Shown here: positions 1 to 6,520 of the stretch, one piece after another
Position numbering within the stretch: the first letter of the stretch is position 1
How the letters are laid out: every line of letters begins with the position of its first letter
Source of the DNA: Palsa-892 sp035556215
GTDB lineage: Bacteria; Pseudomonadota; Alphaproteobacteria; Rhizobiales; Xanthobacteraceae
NCBI GenBank assembly: GCA_035556215.1
Contig: DATMFI010000033.1
Location: 1-18,310 of the forward strand
Direction of reading: 5' to 3'
DNA length: 18,310 bases
Position numbers and translations under genes: made by a program
Notes under the pieces: generated by a model
Told to the model about the DNA's origin: nothing
Databases searched by the model: none
Seen by the model: the letters and a program-made list of their open reading frames with translations, nothing else

Positions 1-565
1 CTATCCGCGCGACAAGATCATCGGCACCTGGTGGTCGGGCGCAGAGCCGGACGTGACGCCGGCCGGCGATCAGGCCAAGGGCTACAAGGCCTTGATGCTT
101 CAACACGGCCCCGGCGAGTTCAAGGTTCACGAGGACCTGAAGAAGTACGTCATCTCCAAGGGCAAGGGCGCCGGCAAGGATGATTTCGCCCAGGTGCTCT
201 ACAACCGCGGCATGATCAACTCGATGATCGGCGTCGAGGCGGTGCGCACCGCGCAGGAGAAATTCGGCAAGAAGCCGCTCACCGGCGAGCAGATCCGCTG
301 GGGCTTCGAGAATCTCAACCTCACCGAAGCGCGCATCAAGGAACTCGGCTTCGACGGCCTGATCAAGCCGCTCAAGTTCTCCTGCGCCGACCATCAGGGT
401 GCGGATGTCGCCCGCATCCAGCAGTGGGACGGCAAGAACTGGAAGACGATCTCCGACTACTACACGGCGGATCAGTCGGTGCTTGCGCCGATGGTCAAGG
501 ACGCCGCGGCGAAATATGCCAAGGAGCACAACATCACGCCGCGCGACTGCTCGAAGCCGAGCTGA
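1..565 (+). CDS. Branched-chain amino acid-type ABC transporter substrate-binding protein, C-terminal part (5' truncated)
   Basis: The reading frame is open from base 2 of the window (translation begins YPRDKIIGTWWSG) and ends at TGA 563-565, giving about 187 C-terminal residues. The gene continues upstream of the window. Features typical of the periplasmic type-I binding proteins of HAAT/LivK transporters are a WWSG segment, a helix-rich domain with NRGMINSMIGVEAVRTAQ, and a C-terminal ADHQGADVARIQQWDGKNW stretch, where such proteins describe a 'D..HQG....R..Q..DG.W' region. The inferred role is capturing an amino acid or related small carboxylate in the periplasm for the permease. A LivF-type ATPase follows 63 nt downstream on the same strand, separated by a strong hairpin with a T-run, so the binding protein is probably made in excess over the ATPase. 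The ligand cannot be read from this fragment. An internal GTG at 53 is not a real start, because the frame is open upstream. Confidence 0.85.
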   Translation, partial: YPRDKIIGTWWSGAEPDVTPAGDQAKGYKALMLQHGPGEFKVHEDLKKYVISKGKGAGKDDFAQVLYNRGMINSMIGVEAVRTAQEKFGKKPLTGEQIRWGFENLNLTEARIKELGFDGLIKPLKFSCADHQGADVARIQQWDGKNWKTISDYYTADQSVLAPMVKDAAAKYAKEHNITPRDCSKPS

Positions 566-585
566 CGCGAGGCGTTACAGGATCG

Positions 586-615
586 CGGGAGGCGGCACGC
601 CGCCTCCCGTTTTCT
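586..615 (+). terminator. Intrinsic terminator/attenuator between binding protein and ATPase genes
   Basis: CGGGAGGCGG (586-595) pairs perfectly with CCGCCTCCCG (600-609) around a CACG tetraloop, and TTTTCT (610-615) follows. This is a textbook intrinsic terminator by sequence. It sits inside what looks like one operon and ends only a few bases before the ribosome-binding site of the next gene. Partial termination here would give high expression of the binding protein and lower expression of the ATPase, a common arrangement for binding-protein-dependent transporters. Confidence 0.75.
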
Positions 616-628
616 CCCGGAGGTGCCG

Positions 629-1468
629 TTGTCGAAAGCCGCTCCCGCCAAAAAACCCGAAATCGCAGACGCAATCCTCTCGGTGCAGAACATCGAGGTG
701 ATTTACGATCGCGTGATCCTGGTGCTCAAGGGCGTTTCGCTCGATGTGCCGAAGGGCGGCATCGTCGCGCTGCTCGGCGCGAATGGTGCAGGCAAGAGCA
801 CGACGCTCAAGGCAATCTCCAATCTTCTGCACGGCGAGCGCGGCACGGTGAACAAAGGTCGTATCCTGTTTGAGGGAGAAGAGGTGCATAATCTTTCTCC
901 CAATGATCTGGTGCGGCGCGGGTGTATTCAGGTGATGGAAGGGCGGCACTGCTTCGGCCATCTCACGATCGAGGAAAATCTGCTGACCGGCGCGTTCACG
1001 CGGCGCGAGGGCAAGGCGGAAATCGCGCGCGAGCTGGAGCGCGTCTACAGCTATTTCCCGAAGCTCAAGGAGCGGCGCGGTTCGCTCGCGGGCTACACTT
1101 CGGGCGGCGAACAGCAGATGTGCGCGGTCGGGCGCGCGTTGATGTCGCGGCCGAAAATGATCCTGCTCGATGAGCCGTCGATGGGGCTCGCGCCGCAGAT
1201 CGTCGATGAAATCTTCGGCATCGTGAAAATGCTCAACTACAAGGAAAACGTTTCGTTTCTGCTCGCCGAGCAAAACACCAATATGGCGCTGAAATACGCG
1301 ACCTATGCCTATATTCTCGAAAACGGCCGCGTCGTGCTCGACGGCGATACCGCGACGCTGAAAGAGAACGAGGACGTCAAGGAATTCTATCTCGGCATTT
1401 CGACGTCGGGCCGCCGCTCGTTCCGCGAAGGCAAATACTACAAGCGCCGCAAGCGCTGGCTGGCGTAA
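629..1468 (+). CDS. livF: ABC transporter ATP-binding protein, LivF family
   Basis: ATPase subunit of a branched-chain amino acid-type (HAAT) ABC importer, about 279 aa, acting at the cytoplasmic face of the inner membrane. Visible motifs (numbered from the TTG start) are Walker A GANGAGKST (~50-58), Q-loop region CIQVMEGRHCFGHLTIEENL (~99-118), ABC signature in the variant form TSGGEQQ (~157-163; usually LSGGEQQ), Walker B MILLDEPS (~177-184) and the LivF-type AEQN in place of a classic H-loop histidine. The C-terminus has a basic extension ending KYYKRRKRWLA. Start choice: GGAGG at 619-623 overlaps an in-frame GTG at 623 but lies 5 nt before TTG 629, so TTG is the likelier start. The stop is 5 nt before the next gene's ATG, consistent with co-transcription. 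The symbol follows family resemblance; the substrate may not be leucine. Confidence 0.88.
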   Translation: MSKAAPAKKPEIADAILSVQNIEVIYDRVILVLKGVSLDVPKGGIVALLGANGAGKSTTLKAISNLLHGERGTVNKGRILFEGEEVHNLSPNDLVRRGCIQVMEGRHCFGHLTIEENLLTGAFTRREGKAEIARELERVYSYFPKLKERRGSLAGYTSGGEQQMCAVGRALMSRPKMILLDEPSMGLAPQIVDEIFGIVKMLNYKENVSFLLAEQNTNMALKYATYAYILENGRVVLDGDTATLKENEDVKEFYLGISTSGRRSFREGKYYKRRKRWLA

Positions 1469-1473
1469 GGATC

Positions 1474-2697
1474 ATGAGCGAGCATTACGACGCGCTGGAA
1501 ACGCGCGATCCCGAAGCGCGCGAGCGCGATCTGTTCGGGCGGCTGCCGGCGGCGATTGAGAGCGCGATGCAGGCACCCGGCTGGGCGAGACAGCTCAAGG
1601 GCGTCGATCCGAAAGCCGTGACGTCGCGCGCGGCGCTCGCCCGGCTGCCGCTGTTGCGCAAATCCGATCTTCTGGGTTTGCAGAAAAACACGCCGCCGTT
1701 CGGCGGTTTCAACGTGACGCCGCCCGAAAAAGCCAAGCGGCTGCACATGTCGCCGGGGCCGATTTTCGAGCCGCAATACCACGATGAAGATTTCAGCGAT
1801 GCGGCGCGCGCGCTGTTCGCGATCGGCTTCCGGCCGGGCGATGCCGTGCATAACGCATTTTCGCATCACCTGACGCCCGCGGCCTATATCCTCGAAGCCG
1901 GCGCGCATCGGCTCGGCTGCCCGACGATTCCCGGCGGCATCGGCAACACCGAGCAGCAGCTCGAAGCCATCGCGCAGTTCAAGCCGAGCGGTTATGTCGG
2001 CACCGCCGACTTCGTGAAGATTCTGCTCGATACCGCCGAGAAGAGCGGCAAGGACGCTTCGTCGCTGAAACGCGGCATGGTGTCGGGCGCGGCATTGCCC
2101 GAATCCTTGCGCGCCGAGCTCAAGGGCCGCGGCTTCGACGCCAAGCAGTGTTACGCCATCGCCGAAACCGGCGTCATTGCCTACGAGACGGAAGCGCTCG
2201 ACGGCATGGTGGTCAGCGAGAATATGATCGTCGAGATCGTCCGGCCCGGCAGCGGCGAGCCGGTGGCCGAGGGCGAGGCCGGCGAAGTGGTGGTGACGAA
2301 TTTCAGCGTTGGCTATCCGATGATCCGGCTCGCGACCGGGGATCTGTCCGCCGTGCTGCCTGGCCGCTTGCCCTGCGGGCGCACCAATATGCGCATCAAG
2401 GGCTGGATGGGGCGTGCCGACCAGACGACGAAGATCAAGGGCATGTTCGTTCACCCCGAGCAGGTGACGGAGATCGGCAAACGGCATCCGGAGTTGAAAC
2501 GGTTGCGGCTCACCGTCATGCGCGAGGGCGAACAGGACGCCATGACGCTCAAGGCGGAATCGGATCTTTCGGATCAGGCGCTTGCCGATGCGGTGGCGGT
2601 CACGTTGCAGGCGATGACCAAGCTGCGCGGCAGGGTCGAACTGGTGCCGCCGGGCTCGCTGCCGAACGACGGCAAGATCATCGCCGACGAGCGGTAG
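1474..2697 (+). CDS. Phenylacetate-CoA ligase-like (PaaK-type, ANL superfamily) protein with degenerate P-loop
   Basis: Protein of 407 aa, slightly shorter than typical PaaK (about 430-440). The start is ATG 1474, 5 nt after the livF stop, with AAGG just upstream. Adenylate-forming landmarks are YAIAETG (~227-233, in place of the PaaK Y.(L/M)SE motif), a lid region EVVVTNF...YPMIRLATGDLS (~271-292, the R.RTGDL equivalent), hinge-like RIKGWMGRADQTTKIKGMFVHPEQV (~307-331) and a small C-terminal alpha/beta domain (~335-407). The usual nucleotide-binding loop (SSGTTG type) is not found; at the corresponding place is HMSPGPIFEP (~91-100). The family normally forms acyl-AMP and then acyl-CoA in the cytoplasm. 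Position at the end of the Liv-type operon suggests activation of the imported carboxylate or an accessory role, which is inference. Activity is uncertain because of the altered P-loop. Confidence 0.8.
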   Translation: MSEHYDALETRDPEARERDLFGRLPAAIESAMQAPGWARQLKGVDPKAVTSRAALARLPLLRKSDLLGLQKNTPPFGGFNVTPPEKAKRLHMSPGPIFEPQYHDEDFSDAARALFAIGFRPGDAVHNAFSHHLTPAAYILEAGAHRLGCPTIPGGIGNTEQQLEAIAQFKPSGYVGTADFVKILLDTAEKSGKDASSLKRGMVSGAALPESLRAELKGRGFDAKQCYAIAETGVIAYETEALDGMVVSENMIVEIVRPGSGEPVAEGEAGEVVVTNFSVGYPMIRLATGDLSAVLPGRLPCGRTNMRIKGWMGRADQTTKIKGMFVHPEQVTEIGKRHPELKRLRLTVMREGEQDAMTLKAESDLSDQALADAVAVTLQAMTKLRGRVELVPPGSLPNDGKIIADER

Positions 2698-2706
2698 AGC
2701 CTGTTT

Positions 2707-2755
2707 GAGCATGATCTTTTCCGAAAACCGGTTTCCGCTTTTCGGGATCATGCTC
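2707..2755. repeat. 49-bp imperfect palindrome, Bradyrhizobium-type dispersed intergenic repeat
   Basis: GAGCATGATC (2707-2716) pairs with GATCATGCTC (2746-2755). Inside it, CCGAAAA (2721-2727) pairs with TTTTCGG (2739-2745), leaving a TTTT bulge at 2717-2720 and an 11-nt loop containing ACCGGTTT-like sequence. From memory, near-identical palindromes (GAGCATGATC...TTTTCCGAAAACCGG...) are dispersed in many copies between genes in Bradyrhizobium and relatives. Here it lies between the stop of the PaaK-like gene and hemH. It has no T-run, so it is a hairpin-forming repeat rather than a classic terminator, although it could protect the 3' end of the mRNA. Only one copy is present in this window. 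Confidence 0.8.
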
Positions 2756-2763
2756 TGGCCGAA

Positions 2764-2792
2764 TTGACGCGCGAAGCCATGCGCGCCATATC
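2764..2792 (+). promoter_or_regulatory. Candidate sigma70-type promoter of hemH
   Basis: TTGACG (2764-2769) is followed after 17 bp by CATATC (2787-2792), a good -35 element with a weak -10 element. The predicted transcription start falls at about the hemH ATG (2799), and no Shine-Dalgarno sequence is visible in the bases before that ATG. If the promoter is real, the hemH mRNA would be leaderless. This is an inference from spacing only. Confidence 0.35.
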
Positions 2793-2798
2793 CCTTGC

Positions 2799-3800
2799 AT
2801 GGATCGGGCGAAGGCTTCCGGAAAAATCGGTGTATTGCTGGTCAATCTCGGCACGCCCGATGCGACCGACTACTGGTCGATGCGGCGCTATCTCAAGGAA
2901 TTTCTCTCCGACCGCCGGGTGATCGAGACCAATCGGGTGCTTTGGTGGTTCATCCTCAACGGCATCATTCTGACGGTGCGGCCCGGCCGCAAGGGCAAGG
3001 ATTACGAGAAGGTCTGGAATCGCGAGCGCAACGAATCGCCGCTCAAGACCATCTCGCGCTCGCAGGCCGAGAAGCTCGCCGCGCATTTTGCGGGCGGAAG
3101 CATCGCCGTCGATTGGGCGATGCGCTACGGCAATCCGTCGATCCCGTCGCGGTTATCGGCACTTTACGAAGCCGGTTGCGAGCGGGTGCTGATCGTGCCG
3201 CTTTATCCCCAATATTGCGCGGCGACGACAGCAACCGTGGCCGACAAGGTGTTCGAAGCGACAGCGAAGATGCGAGCGCAACCGGCGCTGCGCTTCGTGC
3301 CGCCTTATTATGACGATCCGGTCTATATCGAGGCGCTGGCGAAGAGCTGCGAAGCCTCGCTCGCGAAGCTTTCGTGGCAGCCGGACATGCTGCTCGCGTC
3401 GTTTCACGGCGTCCCGCAAGACTATGCCGACAAGGGCGACCCGTATCAGTCGCAATGTTTTGAAACCGGCAGGCTGTTGTGCGAACGGCTGAAGCTCAAC
3501 GACCAAACGTTCAAGACGACGTTTCAGTCGCGCTTTGGCGCAGCTCAATGGCTGAAGCCTTATACCGATGAGACGGTGAAGGGATTGCCAAAGCAAGGCG
3601 TCAAGAACCTTGCTGTGGTGACGCCCGGCTTTTCAGCGGATTGCCTCGAGACGCTGGAAGAGATCGCCGGCGAGAACGCGGAATATTTCCATCACGCGGG
3701 CGGTGTGAATTTCGCAGCAATCCCGTGCCTCAATGACAGCGACGAGGGCATGCGTTTGATCGTACATCTCGTCGAGCGGGAATTGCAGGGCTGGCTTTAA
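2799..3800 (+). CDS. hemH: Ferrochelatase
   Basis: Protoporphyrin/coproporphyrin ferrochelatase of 333 aa, inserting Fe2+ into the porphyrin ring at the last step of heme synthesis. Diagnostic segments are KIGVLLVNLGTPD (9-21), AMRYGNPSI (107-115), the porphyrin-pocket strand VLIVPLYPQYCAATTATV (130-147), the ferrochelatase signature LLASFHGVPQDYADKGDPY with catalytic His203, and the second catalytic region DCLETLEEI with Glu284. Full length for a bacterial enzyme. The ATG at 2799 (MDRAKASGKIGVLL) is the natural family start, although no Shine-Dalgarno precedes it. The gene stands alone behind the palindromic repeat, and its stop codon overlaps the stop of the convergent kdsD gene. Confidence 0.96.
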   Translation: MDRAKASGKIGVLLVNLGTPDATDYWSMRRYLKEFLSDRRVIETNRVLWWFILNGIILTVRPGRKGKDYEKVWNRERNESPLKTISRSQAEKLAAHFAGGSIAVDWAMRYGNPSIPSRLSALYEAGCERVLIVPLYPQYCAATTATVADKVFEATAKMRAQPALRFVPPYYDDPVYIEALAKSCEASLAKLSWQPDMLLASFHGVPQDYADKGDPYQSQCFETGRLLCERLKLNDQTFKTTFQSRFGAAQWLKPYTDETVKGLPKQGVKNLAVVTPGFSADCLETLEEIAGENAEYFHHAGGVNFAAIPCLNDSDEGMRLIVHLVERELQGWL

Positions 3801-4801
3801 GCGACGCCGATCCGCAACAGGTCGTGGAAGCGCACCAGCCCGATCGGCTTTCGGTTCTCGACGACGAACAAGACGTTGACCTTCATCGCGTTCAGGATGC
3901 CCATGGCCTCGCCCGCGAGCTGGTCGGCGCGGATGGTCTTGGGGTTCTTGGTCATCACGTTGTCGACGGTTTGCGACAGGAGATTCTCGCTCATGTGCCG
4001 GCGCAAGTCGCCGTCGGTGATGATCCCGGCGAGGTCGCCATTGGCGCCGAGAATGCCGACGCAGCCAAAGCCTTTGGCGGTCATCTCGACGATAGCGTCG
4101 CTCATGCGCGTGCCGCTCTGCACGAGTGGCGTGCCGTCTTCCTTGCGCATGACGTCGCGAACGTAAGTGAGCGTTGCGCCCAGCTTGCCGCCCGGATGCA
4201 GCGCCTTGAAATCGAGCGCGGTGAAGCCTCGGCTTTCGAACAGCGCGACGGCGATGGCATCGCCAAGAGCGAGCTGAATGAGCGCGGAGGTCGTCGGTGC
4301 GAGCCCGAGCGGGCATGCCTCGGTGACTTTCGGCATCAAAAGCAGCACGTCGGCAGCTTTGGCGAGCGTCGAGTCGGCGCCCGAAGTAACCGCGACCAGC
4401 GCGACCTTGAAGCGCTTGGCGTATTCGATGAGATCGCGAAGTTCCATGGTCTCGCCCGACCATGAGAGGGCGATGATGGCATCGTCGCGCGAGATCATGC
4501 CGAGATCGCCATGGCTCGCTTCGCCGGGATGGACGAAATAGGCGGGCGTACCTGTTGAAGCGAGAGTTGCCGCGATCTTGCGGCCGATATGGCCGCTCTT
4601 GCCCATGCCGGTGACGATGACGCGGCCACGGGTCGCGCGAAGGAGATCGACCGCAGCGACGAAAGCCGTGCCGAGCCCATTCTTCAGCACGCCGCAGAGC
4701 GCCTCGAGGCCGTCTGACTCTGTTTTCAGGGTACGCAGCGCCGACTGCAGCAGGTTGGTGCTGTCGGCATGCTGATTGGCCTGGTTGTGGGGGCTCGCCA
4801 T
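3797..4801 (-). CDS. kdsD: D-arabinose-5-phosphate isomerase, KpsF/GutQ family (SIS + 2 CBS domains)
   Basis: Interconverts ribulose-5-phosphate and arabinose-5-phosphate, the first step toward Kdo for lipopolysaccharide or capsule. The SIS domain (~42-180) contains the family signature GMGKSGHIGRKIAATLAS and, downstream, VHPGEASHGDLG; SWSGET follows. Two CBS domains occupy the C-terminal third, e.g. VRDVM...ITDGDLRRHM and VMTKNPKTI...GLVRFHDLLRIG. Start choice: the frame is open to an ATG at 4822, but the internal ATG at 4801 has AGGGA at good spacing (AGGGAACCCG before ATG). A TATTAT -10-like box at 4838-4843 would leave only about 8 nt of leader before the 4822 start. I therefore prefer 4801 (334 aa, close to the E. 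coli enzyme); 4822 gives 341 aa. The gene is convergent with hemH, with the stop codons overlapping by 4 nt, and divergent from the outer-membrane barrel gene. Confidence 0.94.
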   Translation of the reverse strand: MASPHNQANQHADSTNLLQSALRTLKTESDGLEALCGVLKNGLGTAFVAAVDLLRATRGRVIVTGMGKSGHIGRKIAATLASTGTPAYFVHPGEASHGDLGMISRDDAIIALSWSGETMELRDLIEYAKRFKVALVAVTSGADSTLAKAADVLLLMPKVTEACPLGLAPTTSALIQLALGDAIAVALFESRGFTALDFKALHPGGKLGATLTYVRDVMRKEDGTPLVQSGTRMSDAIVEMTAKGFGCVGILGANGDLAGIITDGDLRRHMSENLLSQTVDNVMTKNPKTIRADQLAGEAMGILNAMKVNVLFVVENRKPIGLVRFHDLLRIGVA

Positions 4802-4837
4802 CGGGTTCCCTAGCGCTTTCATTGTCTTAGCACGGTC

Positions 4838-4843
4838 ATAATA
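4838..4843 (-). promoter_or_regulatory. Candidate -10 element for kdsD
   Basis: On the minus strand this reads TATTAT, a 5/6 match to TATAAT, about 37 bp before the preferred kdsD start. No convincing -35 hexamer is seen at 16-18 bp. Just upstream is the small inverted repeat CCTTGT-gga-ACAAGG (4856-4870), which could be an operator or an incidental hairpin. Confidence 0.3.
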
Positions 4844-4875
4844 CTCCCGCGACCGCCTTGTGGAACAAGGGTCCG

Positions 4876-4907
4876 TTAACCATGCCCGTTTTACCTTCGT
4901 TAACCAT
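4876..4907 (+). promoter_or_regulatory. Two tandem TTAACCAT boxes (CtrA half-site-like) in the divergent kdsD/barrel spacer
   Basis: CGTTAACCAT occurs twice in the same orientation, with the TTAACCAT cores at 4876-4883 and 4900-4907 (24-bp period, roughly two helical turns). CtrA, the alphaproteobacterial cell-cycle regulator, binds TTAA-N7-TTAA and also half-sites of the TTAACCAT kind. Neither copy forms a full TTAA-N7-TTAA pair here. The boxes could serve either divergent gene. The assignment to CtrA is inference. Confidence 0.4.
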
Positions 4908-4972
4908 ACCGCAACTGCGCAGTGTAGGGCAGCCGCGCGTGGTCAAATGTAACAAAGGGCAGCCAGGCGTTG

Positions 4973-6484
4973 ATGGCACCAAGCCATATCCGATACGCAG
5001 CATCGCGCGCCGCAGGCATTCTGCTGGCGTTGGCGTTGTCGGCTACCCATGCCGTTGCGGCGGGCGAAAGCGATGCGCAGCGTGACGTCGGTTTGCGGCC
5101 GAGTCTGTCGGTCGGGCAATCGGTAGCGCAGGCGGGCGACCGAGTACCATCGGCGGCCGGCAATACGGGGTATATTTCGAGCGGCGAATTATCCGGCCAT
5201 CCCAAAACAAAACGCGCGGCGAAAAAAACTTCGGCGAAGAGGGTGTCGAGTCCAGCACCCGAGCCGCCCCCGGTGTTGCCGGGACAGAAAATGAATCCGC
5301 GCATTGGTTCGCTGACGCCGCCGCCAATTCACAAGAAGCCGATCGACCAGGATCCGTTCGGACCTGTGGGCTTTCATGCCGGCGCATTCCTGGTGAAGCC
5401 CAGTGTCGAAATCAACGAGGGTTACGACAGCAATCCATATCGCGTGCCGAACGGGCCGAGCAGCGCCTTCACCGAATTGCGCGGGCAGCTCACGGCGAAA
5501 TCGGAGTGGTCACGCCATGAGATGCAACTCGATCTGCGCGGCAGCTATATCGCCTATTCGGGCGTCGATCATCTCGACCGGCCGAGCGGCGATGCGGCAC
5601 TGCGCGGCAAGATCGACATCAGTCGGGATTTACGGATCGAATATACCGAGCGCGCGCAACTCTCGACGCTGGTGCCGGGTTTGCCCGGTTCGGTGAGCGG
5701 CGCCAAGCAACTGCCGTATGTTTACACGCTCGGCACCGGCGCGGGCCTGGTGAAGCAGTTCAACCGGCTTGAGCTCGGTCTCTATGGCGAGGTGACGCGC
5801 AACATTTATGAGGATGCCGATCTGCTTTCGGGCAGCACGCTCAATCTTTCCGATTTCAATTACAATGACTACACCGTGCGCCTGCGCGGCAGCTATGAAG
5901 TGACGCCGGGCCTGAAGCCGTTTGCCGAAGTGGCGGCGGATACGCGCCGATTCGACACCGCGATCAACACCTTTGGTATCGAGCAGGGCTCGGACGGCTA
6001 CAAGGCTGAAGCCGGCGTCGAATTCGACCGGCCCGATCTGATCAAAGGCCGCTTCGGCCTCGGCTACATGACCCGTAGTTATGTCGACCCGACGCTGCCG
6101 AATATTTCAGGGCTGCTGATCGACTCTTCTCTGATCTGGAAGCCGAGCGCGCTCATGCAGGTCAAGCTCGATTTCAATACCACGATCAACGAGAGCGTCA
6201 CGACAGGCGCCGCCGGCATCTTTACCCGGGAGGGCAAGGTGACGGTCGATCACTGGTTCCGCCGCTGGCTGGTCGGCTCGGTATTCGCAAGCTACGCGAC
6301 CGATCAGTATCGCGGCACGACGCGGGTCGACGACCGCTGGACCTACGGGGCGGCGCTTACCTATTCGATCAATCGGATGCTGGCGCTGCGCGGCGAGCTA
6401 CGTCACGAGGAGCTTTCGTCGAATACGCCAGGTGTCGATTACAAGGCCGATGTTGCGATGCTTGGGCTGCGGCTGCAGCGCTAA
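4973..6484 (+). CDS. Outer-membrane beta-barrel protein (BBP2_2-like)
   Basis: Secreted protein of 503 aa. The ATG at 4973 has AGG 6 nt upstream; an in-frame TTG at 4970 is less likely. A signal peptide (~1-30: basic n-region, GILLALALSATHA, cleavage near AVAA/GES) is followed by a Pro/Lys-rich linker (~31-130). From ~133 to the end come alternating amphipathic strands typical of an outer-membrane barrel (e.g. VEINEGYDSNPYR, MQLDLRGSYIAYSG, YTVRLRGSYEV, RFGLGYMTRSY, WTYGAALTYSI). The N-SNPYR start and overall pattern resemble the family Pfam calls BBP2_2 (putative beta-barrel porin 2). The last residue is Arg, not the aromatic residue many barrels use. Substrate and function are unknown. The neighbours are the Kdo-pathway gene (divergent) and a lytic transglycosylase 36 nt downstream, an envelope-biogenesis setting. 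Confidence 0.75.
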   Translation: MAPSHIRYAASRAAGILLALALSATHAVAAGESDAQRDVGLRPSLSVGQSVAQAGDRVPSAAGNTGYISSGELSGHPKTKRAAKKTSAKRVSSPAPEPPPVLPGQKMNPRIGSLTPPPIHKKPIDQDPFGPVGFHAGAFLVKPSVEINEGYDSNPYRVPNGPSSAFTELRGQLTAKSEWSRHEMQLDLRGSYIAYSGVDHLDRPSGDAALRGKIDISRDLRIEYTERAQLSTLVPGLPGSVSGAKQLPYVYTLGTGAGLVKQFNRLELGLYGEVTRNIYEDADLLSGSTLNLSDFNYNDYTVRLRGSYEVTPGLKPFAEVAADTRRFDTAINTFGIEQGSDGYKAEAGVEFDRPDLIKGRFGLGYMTRSYVDPTLPNISGLLIDSSLIWKPSALMQVKLDFNTTINESVTTGAAGIFTREGKVTVDHWFRRWLVGSVFASYATDQYRGTTRVDDRWTYGAALTYSINRMLALRGELRHEELSSNTPGVDYKADVAMLGLRLQR

Positions 6485-6520
6485 CATACTTCCGGCCGAA
6501 TTTTCGAAGAGAGACGGAAA

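Noticed and set aside
424..1273. Alternative frames overlapping livF on both strands
   Set aside because: They lack RBSs and domains; the livF frame has full ABC motifs.
3824..4465. Plus-strand open frame opposite kdsD
   Set aside because: Antisense shadow of the conserved SIS/CBS coding sequence; no recognisable domain or RBS.
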